Positions 34,893 through 45,172 of a stretch of DNA of 64,000 nt are shown here, piece after piece (the first letter of the stretch is position 1; each line of letters opens with the position of its first letter). The notes beneath the pieces were generated by a model. The model did no database searches. It was not told where the DNA came from and saw nothing but the letters and a program-made list of their open reading frames with translations. The position numbers were made by a program, and so were the translations under genes. The DNA comes from Rhodoferax koreense (GTDB lineage Bacteria > Pseudomonadota > Gammaproteobacteria > Burkholderiales > Burkholderiaceae_C): NCBI RefSeq assembly GCF_001955695.1, contig NZ_CP019236.1, positions 2,728,001-2,792,000 of the forward strand, written 5' to 3'.

Positions 34893-35767
34893 AAGTCGCG
34901 TTCGTGGTGTTGAGCTACAACAGCGCCGATGCGCTGCTGGCCGTGCTGCGCGGCCTGGCGCCGCAATGCCCGCGCGACGCGGTGGTGGTGGTGGCCGACG
35001 ATGGTTCGCGGCCCGACCAGGTGGAGGCCTTGCGCCGCGGGTTGCCCGCGTTCGCCTGCCCGGTCCACCATGTCTGGCATCCCGACGTGGGCTTCACCGC
35101 GAGCCGTGCGCGCAACCTCGGTGCCCTGCACGCCGCTCAACATGCCCAGGCCGACTACATCGTCTTCATGGACGGCGATTGCGTGCCCACGCCGCATTTC
35201 GTGCGCGCGCACCTCGCGCTGGCGCAGCCCGGTCATTTCGTCAACGGCAGCCGCATCCTGCTCGGGCCCGCGCTGAGCGAGCGCGTGCGGCGCCGGCAAG
35301 TGGAACTTTCAAGTGTGTCGGTGCTCGACTGGGTGGGATTGCGGCTTCGCGGGGAAGTTAACAAACTGTCGCAGTTTCTGTTTCTGCCGAACATGCCGGG
35401 TCGTGTAGAAACGCGGTTTCGCTGGAAAGGGATTCGGTCTTGCAATTTTGCAATCTGGTATCGTGATCTGGCTGCGGTGAACGGCTTCGACGAGAGTTTT
35501 CAGGGCTGGGGCCATGAAGACGCGGACCTGGTGCTGCGGCTGCAGCGGCACGGGCTGGCGCGCAAGAATGGCTTCTGGGCGACCGAGGTGTTTCACCTGT
35601 GGCATGCCGAAAACAAGCGTGATCGCGAAGACATCAACCGCCGCCGCGTGACCGAACGCATGCAGCAGGCCATCGTGCAGGCGAGCGTCGGTCTGGCCGA
35701 TGCGGCCAGGGCCGGCGATGTCATCGTCACTGAACTAAACGGACAAAGGGTAGACAAAAGCCAATGA
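34889..35767 (+). CDS. Family 2 glycosyltransferase with galactosyltransferase-type C-terminus
   Basis: A 292-residue GT-A enzyme: M-K-V-A-F-V-V-L-S-Y-N-S start, D-D-G-S-R-P near residue 35, metal site F-M-D-G-D-C-V, then the C-terminal W-G-H-E-D-A-D-L-V-L-R-L that typifies the Glyco_transf_7C/galactosyltransferase type. The gene starts in the stop of the previous glycosyltransferase and its stop overlaps the ATG of tolB. A patch at about 35285-35500 is visibly lower in GC (28 of 60 bases in the counted line at 35401) with codons such as GTA, ATT, TCT and AAA that its flanks avoid, which suggests recombination. Sugar and acceptor unknown; LPS is likely. Confidence 0.88.
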   Translation: MKVAFVVLSYNSADALLAVLRGLAPQCPRDAVVVVADDGSRPDQVEALRRGLPAFACPVHHVWHPDVGFTASRARNLGALHAAQHAQADYIVFMDGDCVPTPHFVRAHLALAQPGHFVNGSRILLGPALSERVRRRQVELSSVSVLDWVGLRLRGEVNKLSQFLFLPNMPGRVETRFRWKGIRSCNFAIWYRDLAAVNGFDESFQGWGHEDADLVLRLQRHGLARKNGFWATEVFHLWHAENKRDREDINRRRVTERMQQAIVQASVGLADAARAGDVIVTELNGQRVDKSQ

Positions 35768-37065
35768 GTGCATCTTTTCAATGGAGCCGACGCCAACTGG
35801 TCGGACTGGCAGGGGTGGTGGGACTGGGCGCGTTGCCGATGGCTTCGGCGCTGGCGCAGTTCCGCGTGGAAGTCTCCGGCGTGGGCCTGACGCAATTGCC
35901 GATCGCGGTGGCCGCCTTCCGGGGCGACGACCAGTCGCCGCAGAAGATCGGCGCCATCGTGCAGGCCGACCTGGAGCGCAGCGGGCAGTTCCGTGCGGTG
36001 GACGCCTCGGGCGTCTCGCTCGACGAAACCTCGCGGCCCGACGTCGCCATGTGGCGCCAGCGCACCGCCGACTCGCTGGTCACGGGCAGCGTGACGCGCC
36101 TGGCCGACGGCCGTTACGACGTGCGCTTCCGCCTGTGGGACGTGGTGCGCGGCCAGGACCTCGGCGGCCAGAGCTATACCGTGACCCAGGGCGACCTGCG
36201 GCTGTCGGCGCACCGCATCGCCGACTTCATCTACGAAAAACTCACCGGCGAGCGCGGCGTGTTCTCGACGCGCCTGGTCTACGTCACCAAGGCCGGCAGC
36301 CGCTACACGCTGTGGGTGGCCGATTCCGATGGCGAAAACAGCCAGACCGCGCTGGCCAGCCCCGAGCCGATCATCTCGCCGACCTGGTCGCCCAACGGCC
36401 TGCAGATCGCCTACGTGTCCTTCGAGTCGCGCAAGCCGGTGATCTACGTGCACGACGTGGCCACCGGCAAGCGCCGGCTGATCGCCAACTTCCGCGGCTC
36501 CAACAGCGCGCCGGCCTGGGCGCCGGACGGCCGCAGCCTGGCCGTGACGCTGAGCCGCGACGGCGGCTCGCAGCTCTACACCATCGACGCCGGCGGCGGC
36601 GAACCGCGCCGGCTGATCCAGTCCAGCGGCATCGATACCGAGCCTGTGTTCTCGCCCGACGGCCGCAGCATCTACTTCGTGAGCGACCGCGGCGGCTCGC
36701 CGCAGATCTACCGCATGCCGGCCAGCGGCGGCAACCCGGAACGCGTGACCTTCGCCGGCACCTACAACATTTCGCCGGCTTTGAGCCCTGACGGCAGGTG
36801 GTTGGCCTACATCTCGCGCATCGGCGGTGCGTTCAAGTTGCAGGTCATGGAACTGGCCTCCGGCACCGTCAACAGCATCACCGACACCTCGTCCGACGAG
36901 AGTCCGAGCTTCGCACCCAACAGCAAGCTGCTGGTCTACGCGACGCAGCAGGGCGGGCGCGAGGCGCTGATGACGACCACGCTGGACGGCAAGATCAAGG
37001 CCCGGCTGGCGGGCCAGGCCGGCGATATTCGCGAACCCGATTGGGGCCCGTTCATCAAGGGTTGA
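35764..37065 (+). CDS. tolB: Tol-Pal system protein TolB
   Basis: Periplasmic beta-propeller of the Tol-Pal envelope system. The 433-residue protein has a signal peptide with twin arginine (S-R-R-Q-L-V). The N-terminal domain (about 35-165) is followed by a six-bladed propeller with repeats such as W-S-P-N-G-L-Q-I-A-Y-V, W-A-P-D-G-R-S-L-A-V and F-S-P-D-G-R-S-I-Y-F-V. It overlaps the glycosyltransferase upstream by four bases. pal, cpoB and tcdA follow, as expected. tolQRA is not upstream here. Confidence 0.96.
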   Translation: MSASFQWSRRQLVGLAGVVGLGALPMASALAQFRVEVSGVGLTQLPIAVAAFRGDDQSPQKIGAIVQADLERSGQFRAVDASGVSLDETSRPDVAMWRQRTADSLVTGSVTRLADGRYDVRFRLWDVVRGQDLGGQSYTVTQGDLRLSAHRIADFIYEKLTGERGVFSTRLVYVTKAGSRYTLWVADSDGENSQTALASPEPIISPTWSPNGLQIAYVSFESRKPVIYVHDVATGKRRLIANFRGSNSAPAWAPDGRSLAVTLSRDGGSQLYTIDAGGGEPRRLIQSSGIDTEPVFSPDGRSIYFVSDRGGSPQIYRMPASGGNPERVTFAGTYNISPALSPDGRWLAYISRIGGAFKLQVMELASGTVNSITDTSSDESPSFAPNSKLLVYATQQGGREALMTTTLDGKIKARLAGQAGDIREPDWGPFIKG

Positions 37066-37137
37066 TCGAGGTTCGTCAAAGGTTAACGTAGGCGCGGTTT
37101 AATCCGCACTTTTGTGAGTTTTATCAGGAGGTTGAAA

Positions 37138-37665
37138 ATGAAACGTTTCGTGTGGGCTCTCTCGATGACGGCCGTGTTGGCCGGTTGTGCTTCCGGCGTG
37201 AAGCTGGACGATGTGCCGGTCGTGGATAAAAGCGGTACCTCCGTCGGCGCCGGTGGCGCGGGCGCTGCCGGCTCCACGCAAAGCGCGGTGACTTCCGTCG
37301 ACCTGTCGGCGCAGAACCAATCCGCTGCCGGCCCCAACAGCGGCCGCATCGTGTACTTCGACTTCGACAGCTACAGCGTGCGCCCGGACGACCAGGCCGT
37401 CATCGACGCCAATGCGCGCTATCTCAAGGCCAACAGCGCACGCAAGGCCGTGGTCGAAGGCCACACCGACGAACGCGGCGGCCGCGAGTACAACCTGGCC
37501 CTCGGCCAGAAGCGCTCCGAAGCCGTGCGCCGTTCGCTGACGCTGCTCGGCGTGTCCGATGCGCAGGTTGAAGCCGTGAGCTTCGGCAAGGAAAAGCCTG
37601 CCGCCACCGGCAGCGATGAAGCCTCGATGGCGAAGAACCGCCGCGCCGAGATCACCTACCGATGA
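37138..37665 (+). CDS. pal: Peptidoglycan-associated lipoprotein Pal
   Basis: A 175-residue outer-membrane lipoprotein that links outer membrane, TolB and peptidoglycan. A lipobox reads V-L-A-G-C, with Cys near residue 16. The OmpA-like domain shows V-Y-F-D-F-D-S-Y-S-V, the peptidoglycan-binding G-H-T-D-E-R-G-G-R-E-Y-N-L-A-L-G-Q-K-R, and N-R-R-A-E-I-T-Y at the end. A strong AGGAGG seven bases before the ATG at 37138 decides against an in-frame GTG at 37114. tolB ends 72 bases upstream; cpoB starts in its stop codon region. Confidence 0.97.
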   Translation: MKRFVWALSMTAVLAGCASGVKLDDVPVVDKSGTSVGAGGAGAAGSTQSAVTSVDLSAQNQSAAGPNSGRIVYFDFDSYSVRPDDQAVIDANARYLKANSARKAVVEGHTDERGGREYNLALGQKRSEAVRRSLTLLGVSDAQVEAVSFGKEKPAATGSDEASMAKNRRAEITYR

Positions 37666-38483
37666 GCACGCAGGCGAGCATGCGGGCGATGTCAAGCGTC
37701 GTTCCCGTGCCCATGCGCCTGCTCGCCCTGGTGCTGGGCAGCCTGTGGCTGGCCGCCGCCCCGGCGCATGCCGCGCTGTTCGAAGACGAGGAGGCCCGCC
37801 GGGCCATCCTCGAACTGCGCCAGCGGGTGGATGCCACGCGCCAGGCCTTCGACAAGCAGGCCATCGACCTGAGCAAGCTGACCGACGAGAACGCGCAGCT
37901 CCGCCGCAGCCTGCTCGATCTGCAAGGCCAGATCGACAGCGTGCGCTCCGACCTGGCCCGGCAACGCGGCCTGGACGAACAGCTGCAGCGCGACGTGGCC
38001 GATCTGCAGCGCAAGCAAAAGGACCTGACGCAGGGCGTGGAAGACCGGCTGAAGAAGATCGAGCCGACCAAGGTCACGGTCGACGGCCAGGAATTCACGG
38101 CCGACCCGACTGAGACGCGTGACTACGAAGCCGCGCTGGCCACGTTCCGCAAGGGCGACTTTCCGGGCGCGCAGACCGGCTTCTTCGAATTCGTGAAACG
38201 CTACCCGCAAAGCGGCTACGGGCCGTCGGCCCTGTTCTGGCTTGGCAACGCGCAGTACGCCACGCGGGCCTACAAGGAAGCCGTGGCGAACTTCCGTCAG
38301 ATGCTGTCGCTGGCGCCCACGCATCCGCGCGCGGCTGAAGCGGCGCTGTCCATCGCCAACTGCCAGGTGGAACTGAAGGACACCAAGGCCGCGCGCAAGA
38401 CGCTCGAGGATCTGATCAAGGTCTATCCGCAATCCGAAGCGGCCGTGGCCGCGAAGGACCGGCTGGGCAAGATCAAGAGCTGA
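37662..38483 (+). CDS. cpoB: Cell-division coordinator CpoB (YbgF)
   Basis: A 273-residue periplasmic protein of the Tol-Pal operon that ties outer-membrane constriction to septal wall synthesis. After a signal peptide (to about residue 37) comes a coiled coil (about 45-130, rich in L, Q, D and R heptads), then TPR-like repeats from about 150, opening D-Y-E-A-A-L-A-T-F-R-K-G-D-F and containing F-W-L-G-N-A-Q-Y-A. Its ATG overlaps the stop of pal. An internal ATG at 37680 or 37713 could be the true start, since the first 15 residues are hydrophilic for a signal peptide. Confidence 0.94.
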   Translation: MSTQASMRAMSSVVPVPMRLLALVLGSLWLAAAPAHAALFEDEEARRAILELRQRVDATRQAFDKQAIDLSKLTDENAQLRRSLLDLQGQIDSVRSDLARQRGLDEQLQRDVADLQRKQKDLTQGVEDRLKKIEPTKVTVDGQEFTADPTETRDYEAALATFRKGDFPGAQTGFFEFVKRYPQSGYGPSALFWLGNAQYATRAYKEAVANFRQMLSLAPTHPRAAEAALSIANCQVELKDTKAARKTLEDLIKVYPQSEAAVAAKDRLGKIKS

Positions 38484-38499
38484 TGGCGGAGCAGGGCGC

Positions 38500-39303
38500 A
38501 TGAGCGAAGTGGCAAGCCTGGAGCCGGCAGCCGACCTGGCGCGCCGCTTCGGCGGCCTGGAGCGGCTGTACGGCGTGCCCGGCGCGGCGCGCATCCGCAA
38601 TGCGCACGTGGCCGTGGTCGGCATCGGCGGCGTGGGCTCGTGGACGGCGGAGGCGCTCGCGCGCAGCGGCGTCGGCCGGCTTACGCTGATCGACCTGGAC
38701 CACGTGTCCGAGTCCAACATCAACCGCCAGATCCACGCACTGGAAAGCACCATCGGCCAGGCCAAGGTGCTGGCCATGCGCGACCGCATCGCACAGATCA
38801 ACCCGGCCTGCGAGGTGACCGGCATCGAGGATTTCGTCGAGCCCGAGAACTGGCCGGCCTTGCTGCCCGCGGGCATCGACGCCGTGATCGACGCCTGCGA
38901 CCAGGTCAAGGCCAAGACCGCCATGGCCGCCTGGGCCATCGCCACACGGGCCTGCTTCATCAGCGTGGGCGCGGCCGGCGGCAAACGCCTGGCGCACAAG
39001 GTCGACATCGACGACCTGGCCAACACCACCCACGACCCGCTGCTGGCGCAACTGCGCTACCGCCTGCGCAAGGGCCATGGCGCGTCGCGCGAAGGCAAGA
39101 AGATCGGCATCCCCTGCGTCTTCAGCCGCGAAGCCGTGATGCCGCCCGACGCCTCCTGCGCCGTGGAAGGCGATGGCTCCCTCAACTGCCACGGCTACGG
39201 CTCGGTGGTCAGCGTCACGGCCACGTTCGGCCAGTGCGCGGCGGGTTGGGTTTTGGACCAACTGGCCTCCGCAGACCGGAATCGCCAAAAAAGCACGCTA
39301 TAA
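38500..39303 (+). CDS. tcdA: tRNA threonylcarbamoyladenosine dehydratase TcdA
   Basis: E1-like enzyme that cyclises t6A at tRNA position 37 to ct6A using ATP. The 267-residue protein shows the ThiF/E1 core: V-G-I-G-G-V-G-S-W-T-A-E-A-L-A-R-S-G, D-L-D-H-V-S-E-S-N-I-N-R-Q and D-A-C-D-Q-V-K-A-K. Conserved Cys residues lie in A-S-C-A-V-E-G-D-G. It lies 16 bases after cpoB. Its stop codon overlaps the TATAAT box for the tRNA-Lys gene just downstream. Confidence 0.95.
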   Translation: MSEVASLEPAADLARRFGGLERLYGVPGAARIRNAHVAVVGIGGVGSWTAEALARSGVGRLTLIDLDHVSESNINRQIHALESTIGQAKVLAMRDRIAQINPACEVTGIEDFVEPENWPALLPAGIDAVIDACDQVKAKTAMAAWAIATRACFISVGAAGGKRLAHKVDIDDLANTTHDPLLAQLRYRLRKGHGASREGKKIGIPCVFSREAVMPPDASCAVEGDGSLNCHGYGSVVSVTATFGQCAAGWVLDQLASADRNRQKSTL

Positions 39304-39304
39304 T
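39299..39304 (+). promoter_or_regulatory. -10 box of the tRNA-Lys promoter
   Basis: A perfect TATAAT, ending 46 bases before the tRNA. It overlaps the TAA of tcdA. I see no good -35 match at 16-18 bases upstream. Confidence 0.5.
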
Positions 39305-39350
39305 TCAAGGCTTTGCTGCTGAGCGCTCTGTTGAGTTTTGGCAGTGAGAT

Positions 39351-39426
39351 GGGACGTTAGCTCAGTTGGTAGAGCAGCGGACTTTTAATCCGTTTGTCGT
39401 GGGTTCGACCCCCGCACGTCCCACCA
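39351..39426 (+). tRNA. tRNA-Lys (anticodon UUU)
   Basis: A 76-base cloverleaf. The acceptor arm GGGACGT pairs with ACGTCCC, with discriminator A and an encoded CCA end at 39424-39426. D arm GCTC-AGTTGGTA-GAGC. Anticodon stem GCGGA/TCCGT around the loop CTTTTAA, with TTT at 39384-39386. T arm has TTCGACC. The UUU anticodon reads lysine AAA and AAG. It stands at the left edge of a lower-GC accessory region. Confidence 0.97.
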
Positions 39427-39442
39427 GGATTTCAGTTAAAGC

Positions 39443-39478
39443 AAGCACTTGGCGTAGAGATATGCCAAGTGCTTTTTT
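39443..39478 (+). terminator. Intrinsic terminator after tRNA-Lys
   Basis: The perfect stem AAGCACTTGGC / GCCAAGTGCTT with a 10-base loop is followed by a run of T. It is the textbook form, placed 17 bases past the tRNA. Confidence 0.9.
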
Positions 39479-39582
39479 AATTCCCGTTTGCTGCCAGATG
39501 GGGACCAATCTCTAGATTGACGAACTTCACTGCCATTAAGTTGGTCCGGCTTGAAAAGAGTAGGTCACATACACCCCGGAGA

Positions 39583-39633
39583 CATCCTATGGTCTAGGGC
39601 CTTGCACATGTCGTAGATGGTCAGCAAGGCGAT
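39583..39633 (-). pseudogene. moaC-like remnant
   Basis: Read on the minus strand, 17 codons give I-A-L-L-T-I-Y-D-M-C-K-A-L-D-H-R-M. This matches the conserved A-L-T-I-Y-D-M-C-K-A-V motif near the C-terminus of cyclic pyranopterin monophosphate synthase (MoaC). The surrounding codons do not continue the match, and a stop follows soon after. It is therefore a short, broken piece rather than a gene. The next gene downstream but one (42789) is a molybdopterin enzyme, which may or may not be related. Confidence 0.65.
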
Positions 39634-39856
39634 CTGGTGTCCTTGAAAATCAAGGACTTAGCTTCGCCACAGCGTCTAGGCCAGCTAGAAAACTGTGTCT
39701 CGCCCCAACGCATTGGGACAAAACTTGGACACGGATTTGCCCAAGTGTCTGAAGCATAGCCCATCTCGGGAACGGTCATTCACCGTCTAGCGTTGGCCGA
39801 CAGCCGCAGGTGGTGAAGTACATTAGCTTGAGAACTTAAGGCGCACGGAACACCTG

Positions 39857-42562
39857 ATGGCAGACAAATTTCAATCGCTCGACATTGCCGCGCCTCCGCT
39901 GGTCATCATTGCAGACGGCGACACGCCAGCAGCCCAGGGGAATGCCCGAGGCCACCTCTTCGAACGGTTTATTGCCCGAGTTTTTGAAGCCTACGGTTAT
40001 GAAGCCCCCAGTCGGGCATCGATGAATGTCCGCTCGAACGGATACGAGCTGGATATATCGACTAAGACGACACTGTCTGGAGAACCAGCCATTGCGGAAT
40101 GCAAGGCCTACAGTTCGCCGCTTGCAATAACTGCTTTGAAGGCGTTTTATGGGCAGTTATGTACGGAACGACTCGAATCGCCCACTACGAAAGGTTGGTT
40201 TGTTGCAATTCCCGGGATGACTGGTGACGGTCATCAACTGGCCAAGAAGCTTGAGACCAAAGACAGCGGTTTCCGTTTGCTTACGGCTGTCGAGGTGTAC
40301 GAACTCGTTAAGCAGAAGGGCTGGGCTGATCCGATCAAGGCGGAAGCGAGCCCTATCTCAGATCAAGGCTTGTTGCTGACAGCTGCTGGAATCTGCGCCA
40401 TCGCAAAGGAACTCGACGCAGACACGCGGCTGCCGACTCGTATTCTTGTTAGGCGTGCGCACGGCGCAATAAGCGAGACGGAGAAATCGTTGCTTGCGGC
40501 TAGTGACTACGCCGGCGCACTGCCAGTGTTCGATGTTAGTGCAACTACGGTACCCGCTGCTGTAAACCGTACCCACGTGGAAGCACCTACCCTAGTTACG
40601 GTGGTTGGTAGCACTGAAGATTTTGAGTATCAGTTTCCTGCCGCGCCGCAATTCTTTGTCGGGCGAGAAGCGTTGCTAAGGGATGTCCAAGGAGTTACCA
40701 AGTTCGACGGTACGGGTCAGGTTATCGTTCTGAATGCCCAATCAGGTTGGGGCAAAAGCTCCCTTGCGCTTCGGATCGCCGATCAAGTGCGGAAAGCTGG
40801 CGGTGCCGCGCTGGTTTTTGATACCCGGACAGCTTCAAGTTTCTCTTACGTTGCAGCCGCCCTTCAACGTGCCACCATGGTTGCCGTTAACGACGGCTTG
40901 CTCACTCTGCAACCGAACTTCTCTTTCGCCTCACTGCAGAGCGCAATTCAGACTTTGGAGTTGGCAAGTTGGAAAACGCCCGCAGCACCGCTGCTTATCT
41001 TCTTTGACCAATTCGAGAATGTTTTCAGAGACCCACGTCTGACCCTTGAGTTTCGAGACTTGGCATTATCGGTACGAGAACTTAGTGCACCGGTTTCAAT
41101 CGGTTTCTCATGGAAAACTGACCTTGTCAGCTTGACTGAAAACTACCCTTACCGTTTGCGCGATGAGATACGCGGGACTGCGTTGGTGTTGAACGTAGAA
41201 CCGTTTGGTCCAAATGAAGTCGGGACTCTACTTGGGCGTCTTGCCAAGGCGGCGGGGGCGAAATTGTCGTTGGATTTGCGTCAACGTATCCGTGAATACT
41301 CGCAAGGCCTACCGTGGTTGCTTAAAAAACTAGCAAGTCATATCTTGGCCCAGCTAAAAGCAGGAACCTCGGAGGAGGAGCTTCTCGCTGACTCACTCAA
41401 TGTGGAGCGATTGTTTGAGCAGGACATCATGGCTCTGGAGGCGTCGGAACTGGATGCGTTGAAGGCCATTGCTCGCGAAGCTCCTGTTGCAGTGGTGGAT
41501 GTTGTCGAGCGCGTTAGCGCCGACATGATTCAATCGCTCGTTGATAGGCGCTTGTTGGTGCGTGTGGGCGAAAGACTCGACATTTATTGGGACACGTTTA
41601 GGGAGTTCCTGATAACGGGGAAAATCGCTGTCGAAGATACATACATTCTCAGGGCGCGTCCCGCTTCAACGGCGAGGTTGATGCAACTGGTCGTTGCCAA
41701 CGGTGGTGAGTTGGCTACGTCCGATGCGGTGAAAGCTCTTAAGACCTCGCAAAACGTTGTTTTCAACATTTCCAGAGAGTTGCGCCAGCTTGGCGTGCTC
41801 TCGCCGAGACAAGGTATGTTGGTATTAGTGGAGCAGTTACGGGCCCCAATTAATGAGGCGAAACTCCAAGAGCGGGTCGCAAGGTCTCTTAAAAGACATC
41901 GCCTGTTCGGCGTTGTGCAACAACTTCTTCAGTCATCGACCGTGAGCATTGACGATTTTGCAGCGAAGCTGCCGCCAGTTTTTCCAGCGATTGAAGCGAC
42001 GGAAAAGACGTGGCGCACATACGCCGATGCCTTCGCCCACTGGCTTGATTATGCTGGGCTGATTCACATGCGTGGACAGTTGCTTTGCCCTCCTTCTGCG
42101 GGGAGCAAAATGCGATTGCTTGATGAAGATGGCCGCAACAGACGACGCACATTTCCTCAGGGCAGCCCGGACATTGCAATTAAGTACCTGCAAGACCAAG
42201 CTGTCGGATTACCTTCATTGCCGGAGTCGTCACAAAGTAAAGCCATTAGCGATCTACAAGTGCTTGGCGTGATCAGGGAAGATCTAACCGTAAAGGACCT
42301 GGAATGCCACGCGGCACTAACGGCGGGGCAACCTCAAGTGATCGAACTTATTCCCTTACTTCGCAGCCTTCCGGCTGTCGCCGCCGCCTTGGCTCGGCTA
42401 GAAATTGAGCCCACCATGCGGGCAGAGGCGGTAGGTGCGCTTCTTCGCGAAGGCTACGGTGCCACGTGGGCCCCCGCTACTGTATCGATGGCCGGGACGA
42501 AGTTCAGAGCGTGGGCTCGCGTAGCTGGGTTGACCGTGGCGAAAACATCGCGGAAAGAGTAA
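39857..42562 (+). CDS. PD-(D/E)XK (Mrr-like) nuclease fused to STAND-type NTPase, candidate defence protein
   Basis: A 901-residue single-gene module. Residues 28-100 look like an Mrr/restriction-endonuclease fold: G-H-L-F-E-R-F-I-A-R-V-F-E then Asp66 (E-L-D-I) and A-E-C-K (Glu81, Lys83), the D-x14-ExK layout. From about 264 comes a STAND-type NTPase: F-V-G-R-E before Walker A Q-S-G-W-G-K-S-S (about 294-301), and Walker B L-L-I-F-F-D-Q-F-E (about 377-385). Beyond about 560 lie winged-helix-like and unrecognised helical segments, a likely sensor. One 60-base line inside counts 33 GC against 46 in a line of the next gene. ATG preceded by GGAA. Resembles the Avs layout but is shorter. Antiphage role inferred. 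Confidence 0.8.
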   Translation: MADKFQSLDIAAPPLVIIADGDTPAAQGNARGHLFERFIARVFEAYGYEAPSRASMNVRSNGYELDISTKTTLSGEPAIAECKAYSSPLAITALKAFYGQLCTERLESPTTKGWFVAIPGMTGDGHQLAKKLETKDSGFRLLTAVEVYELVKQKGWADPIKAEASPISDQGLLLTAAGICAIAKELDADTRLPTRILVRRAHGAISETEKSLLAASDYAGALPVFDVSATTVPAAVNRTHVEAPTLVTVVGSTEDFEYQFPAAPQFFVGREALLRDVQGVTKFDGTGQVIVLNAQSGWGKSSLALRIADQVRKAGGAALVFDTRTASSFSYVAAALQRATMVAVNDGLLTLQPNFSFASLQSAIQTLELASWKTPAAPLLIFFDQFENVFRDPRLTLEFRDLALSVRELSAPVSIGFSWKTDLVSLTENYPYRLRDEIRGTALVLNVEPFGPNEVGTLLGRLAKAAGAKLSLDLRQRIREYSQGLPWLLKKLASHILAQLKAGTSEEELLADSLNVERLFEQDIMALEASELDALKAIAREAPVAVVDVVERVSADMIQSLVDRRLLVRVGERLDIYWDTFREFLITGKIAVEDTYILRARPASTARLMQLVVANGGELATSDAVKALKTSQNVVFNISRELRQLGVLSPRQGMLVLVEQLRAPINEAKLQERVARSLKRHRLFGVVQQLLQSSTVSIDDFAAKLPPVFPAIEATEKTWRTYADAFAHWLDYAGLIHMRGQLLCPPSAGSKMRLLDEDGRNRRRTFPQGSPDIAIKYLQDQAVGLPSLPESSQSKAISDLQVLGVIREDLTVKDLECHAALTAGQPQVIELIPLLRSLPAVAAALARLEIEPTMRAEAVGALLREGYGATWAPATVSMAGTKFRAWARVAGLTVAKTSRKE

Positions 42563-42788
42563 GTGTCTTTCAAGCACGCATAGTCCAAAAACGACCGTTT
42601 AATGACCGTCTTGGCGTAGATGCCCACAAGCCAGCCTTGAACCATTTTGAACACGCTGTCGCTGGGGACCACGTATCCGGACACTCAAAGCCTCCCATTT
42701 TTCCGTTGAGCACAACCTAAACATCGACGCGCCCCCGACCATCCGGGCATGATGTCGCCACCTGAACTCAACCGACAGAGGACCCGGT
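42563..42788. other. 226-base right flank of the accessory gene
   Basis: Lower in GC than the following gene. It contains ACGACCGTTTAATGACCGTC at 42591-42610, whose reverse complement resembles the left-flank segment 39769-39788 (shared ACGGTCATT core, inverted). I find no gene here and no perfect copy of the tRNA-Lys 3' end. Confidence 0.4.
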
Positions 42789-45095
<2,307 letters not shown>

Positions 45096-45172
45096 TGCAG
45101 AGGACGTGGCAAGACGCCACAATGGCCTCCCGGCCGCGCCACGGCGGCCCCCATTCAATGCAAAGGACAGCC

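Larger units (their letters stand above)
39427..39856. other. 430-base non-coding segment with remnants
   Basis: Spacer between tRNA-Lys and the nuclease-NTPase gene. It begins with a strong terminator (39443-39478), then drops in GC. It contains a moaC-like remnant on the minus strand (39583-39633) and, at 39769-39788, a segment resembling the reverse complement of 42591-42610. I see no intact gene, CRISPR, or perfect repeat of the tRNA 3' end. Confidence 0.6.

Noticed and set aside
39404..42788. Duplicate of the tRNA-Lys 3' end as an attachment site on the right of the insert
   Set aside because: I looked for GTTCGACCCCCGCACG and its parts in 42563-42788 and found no convincing copy.
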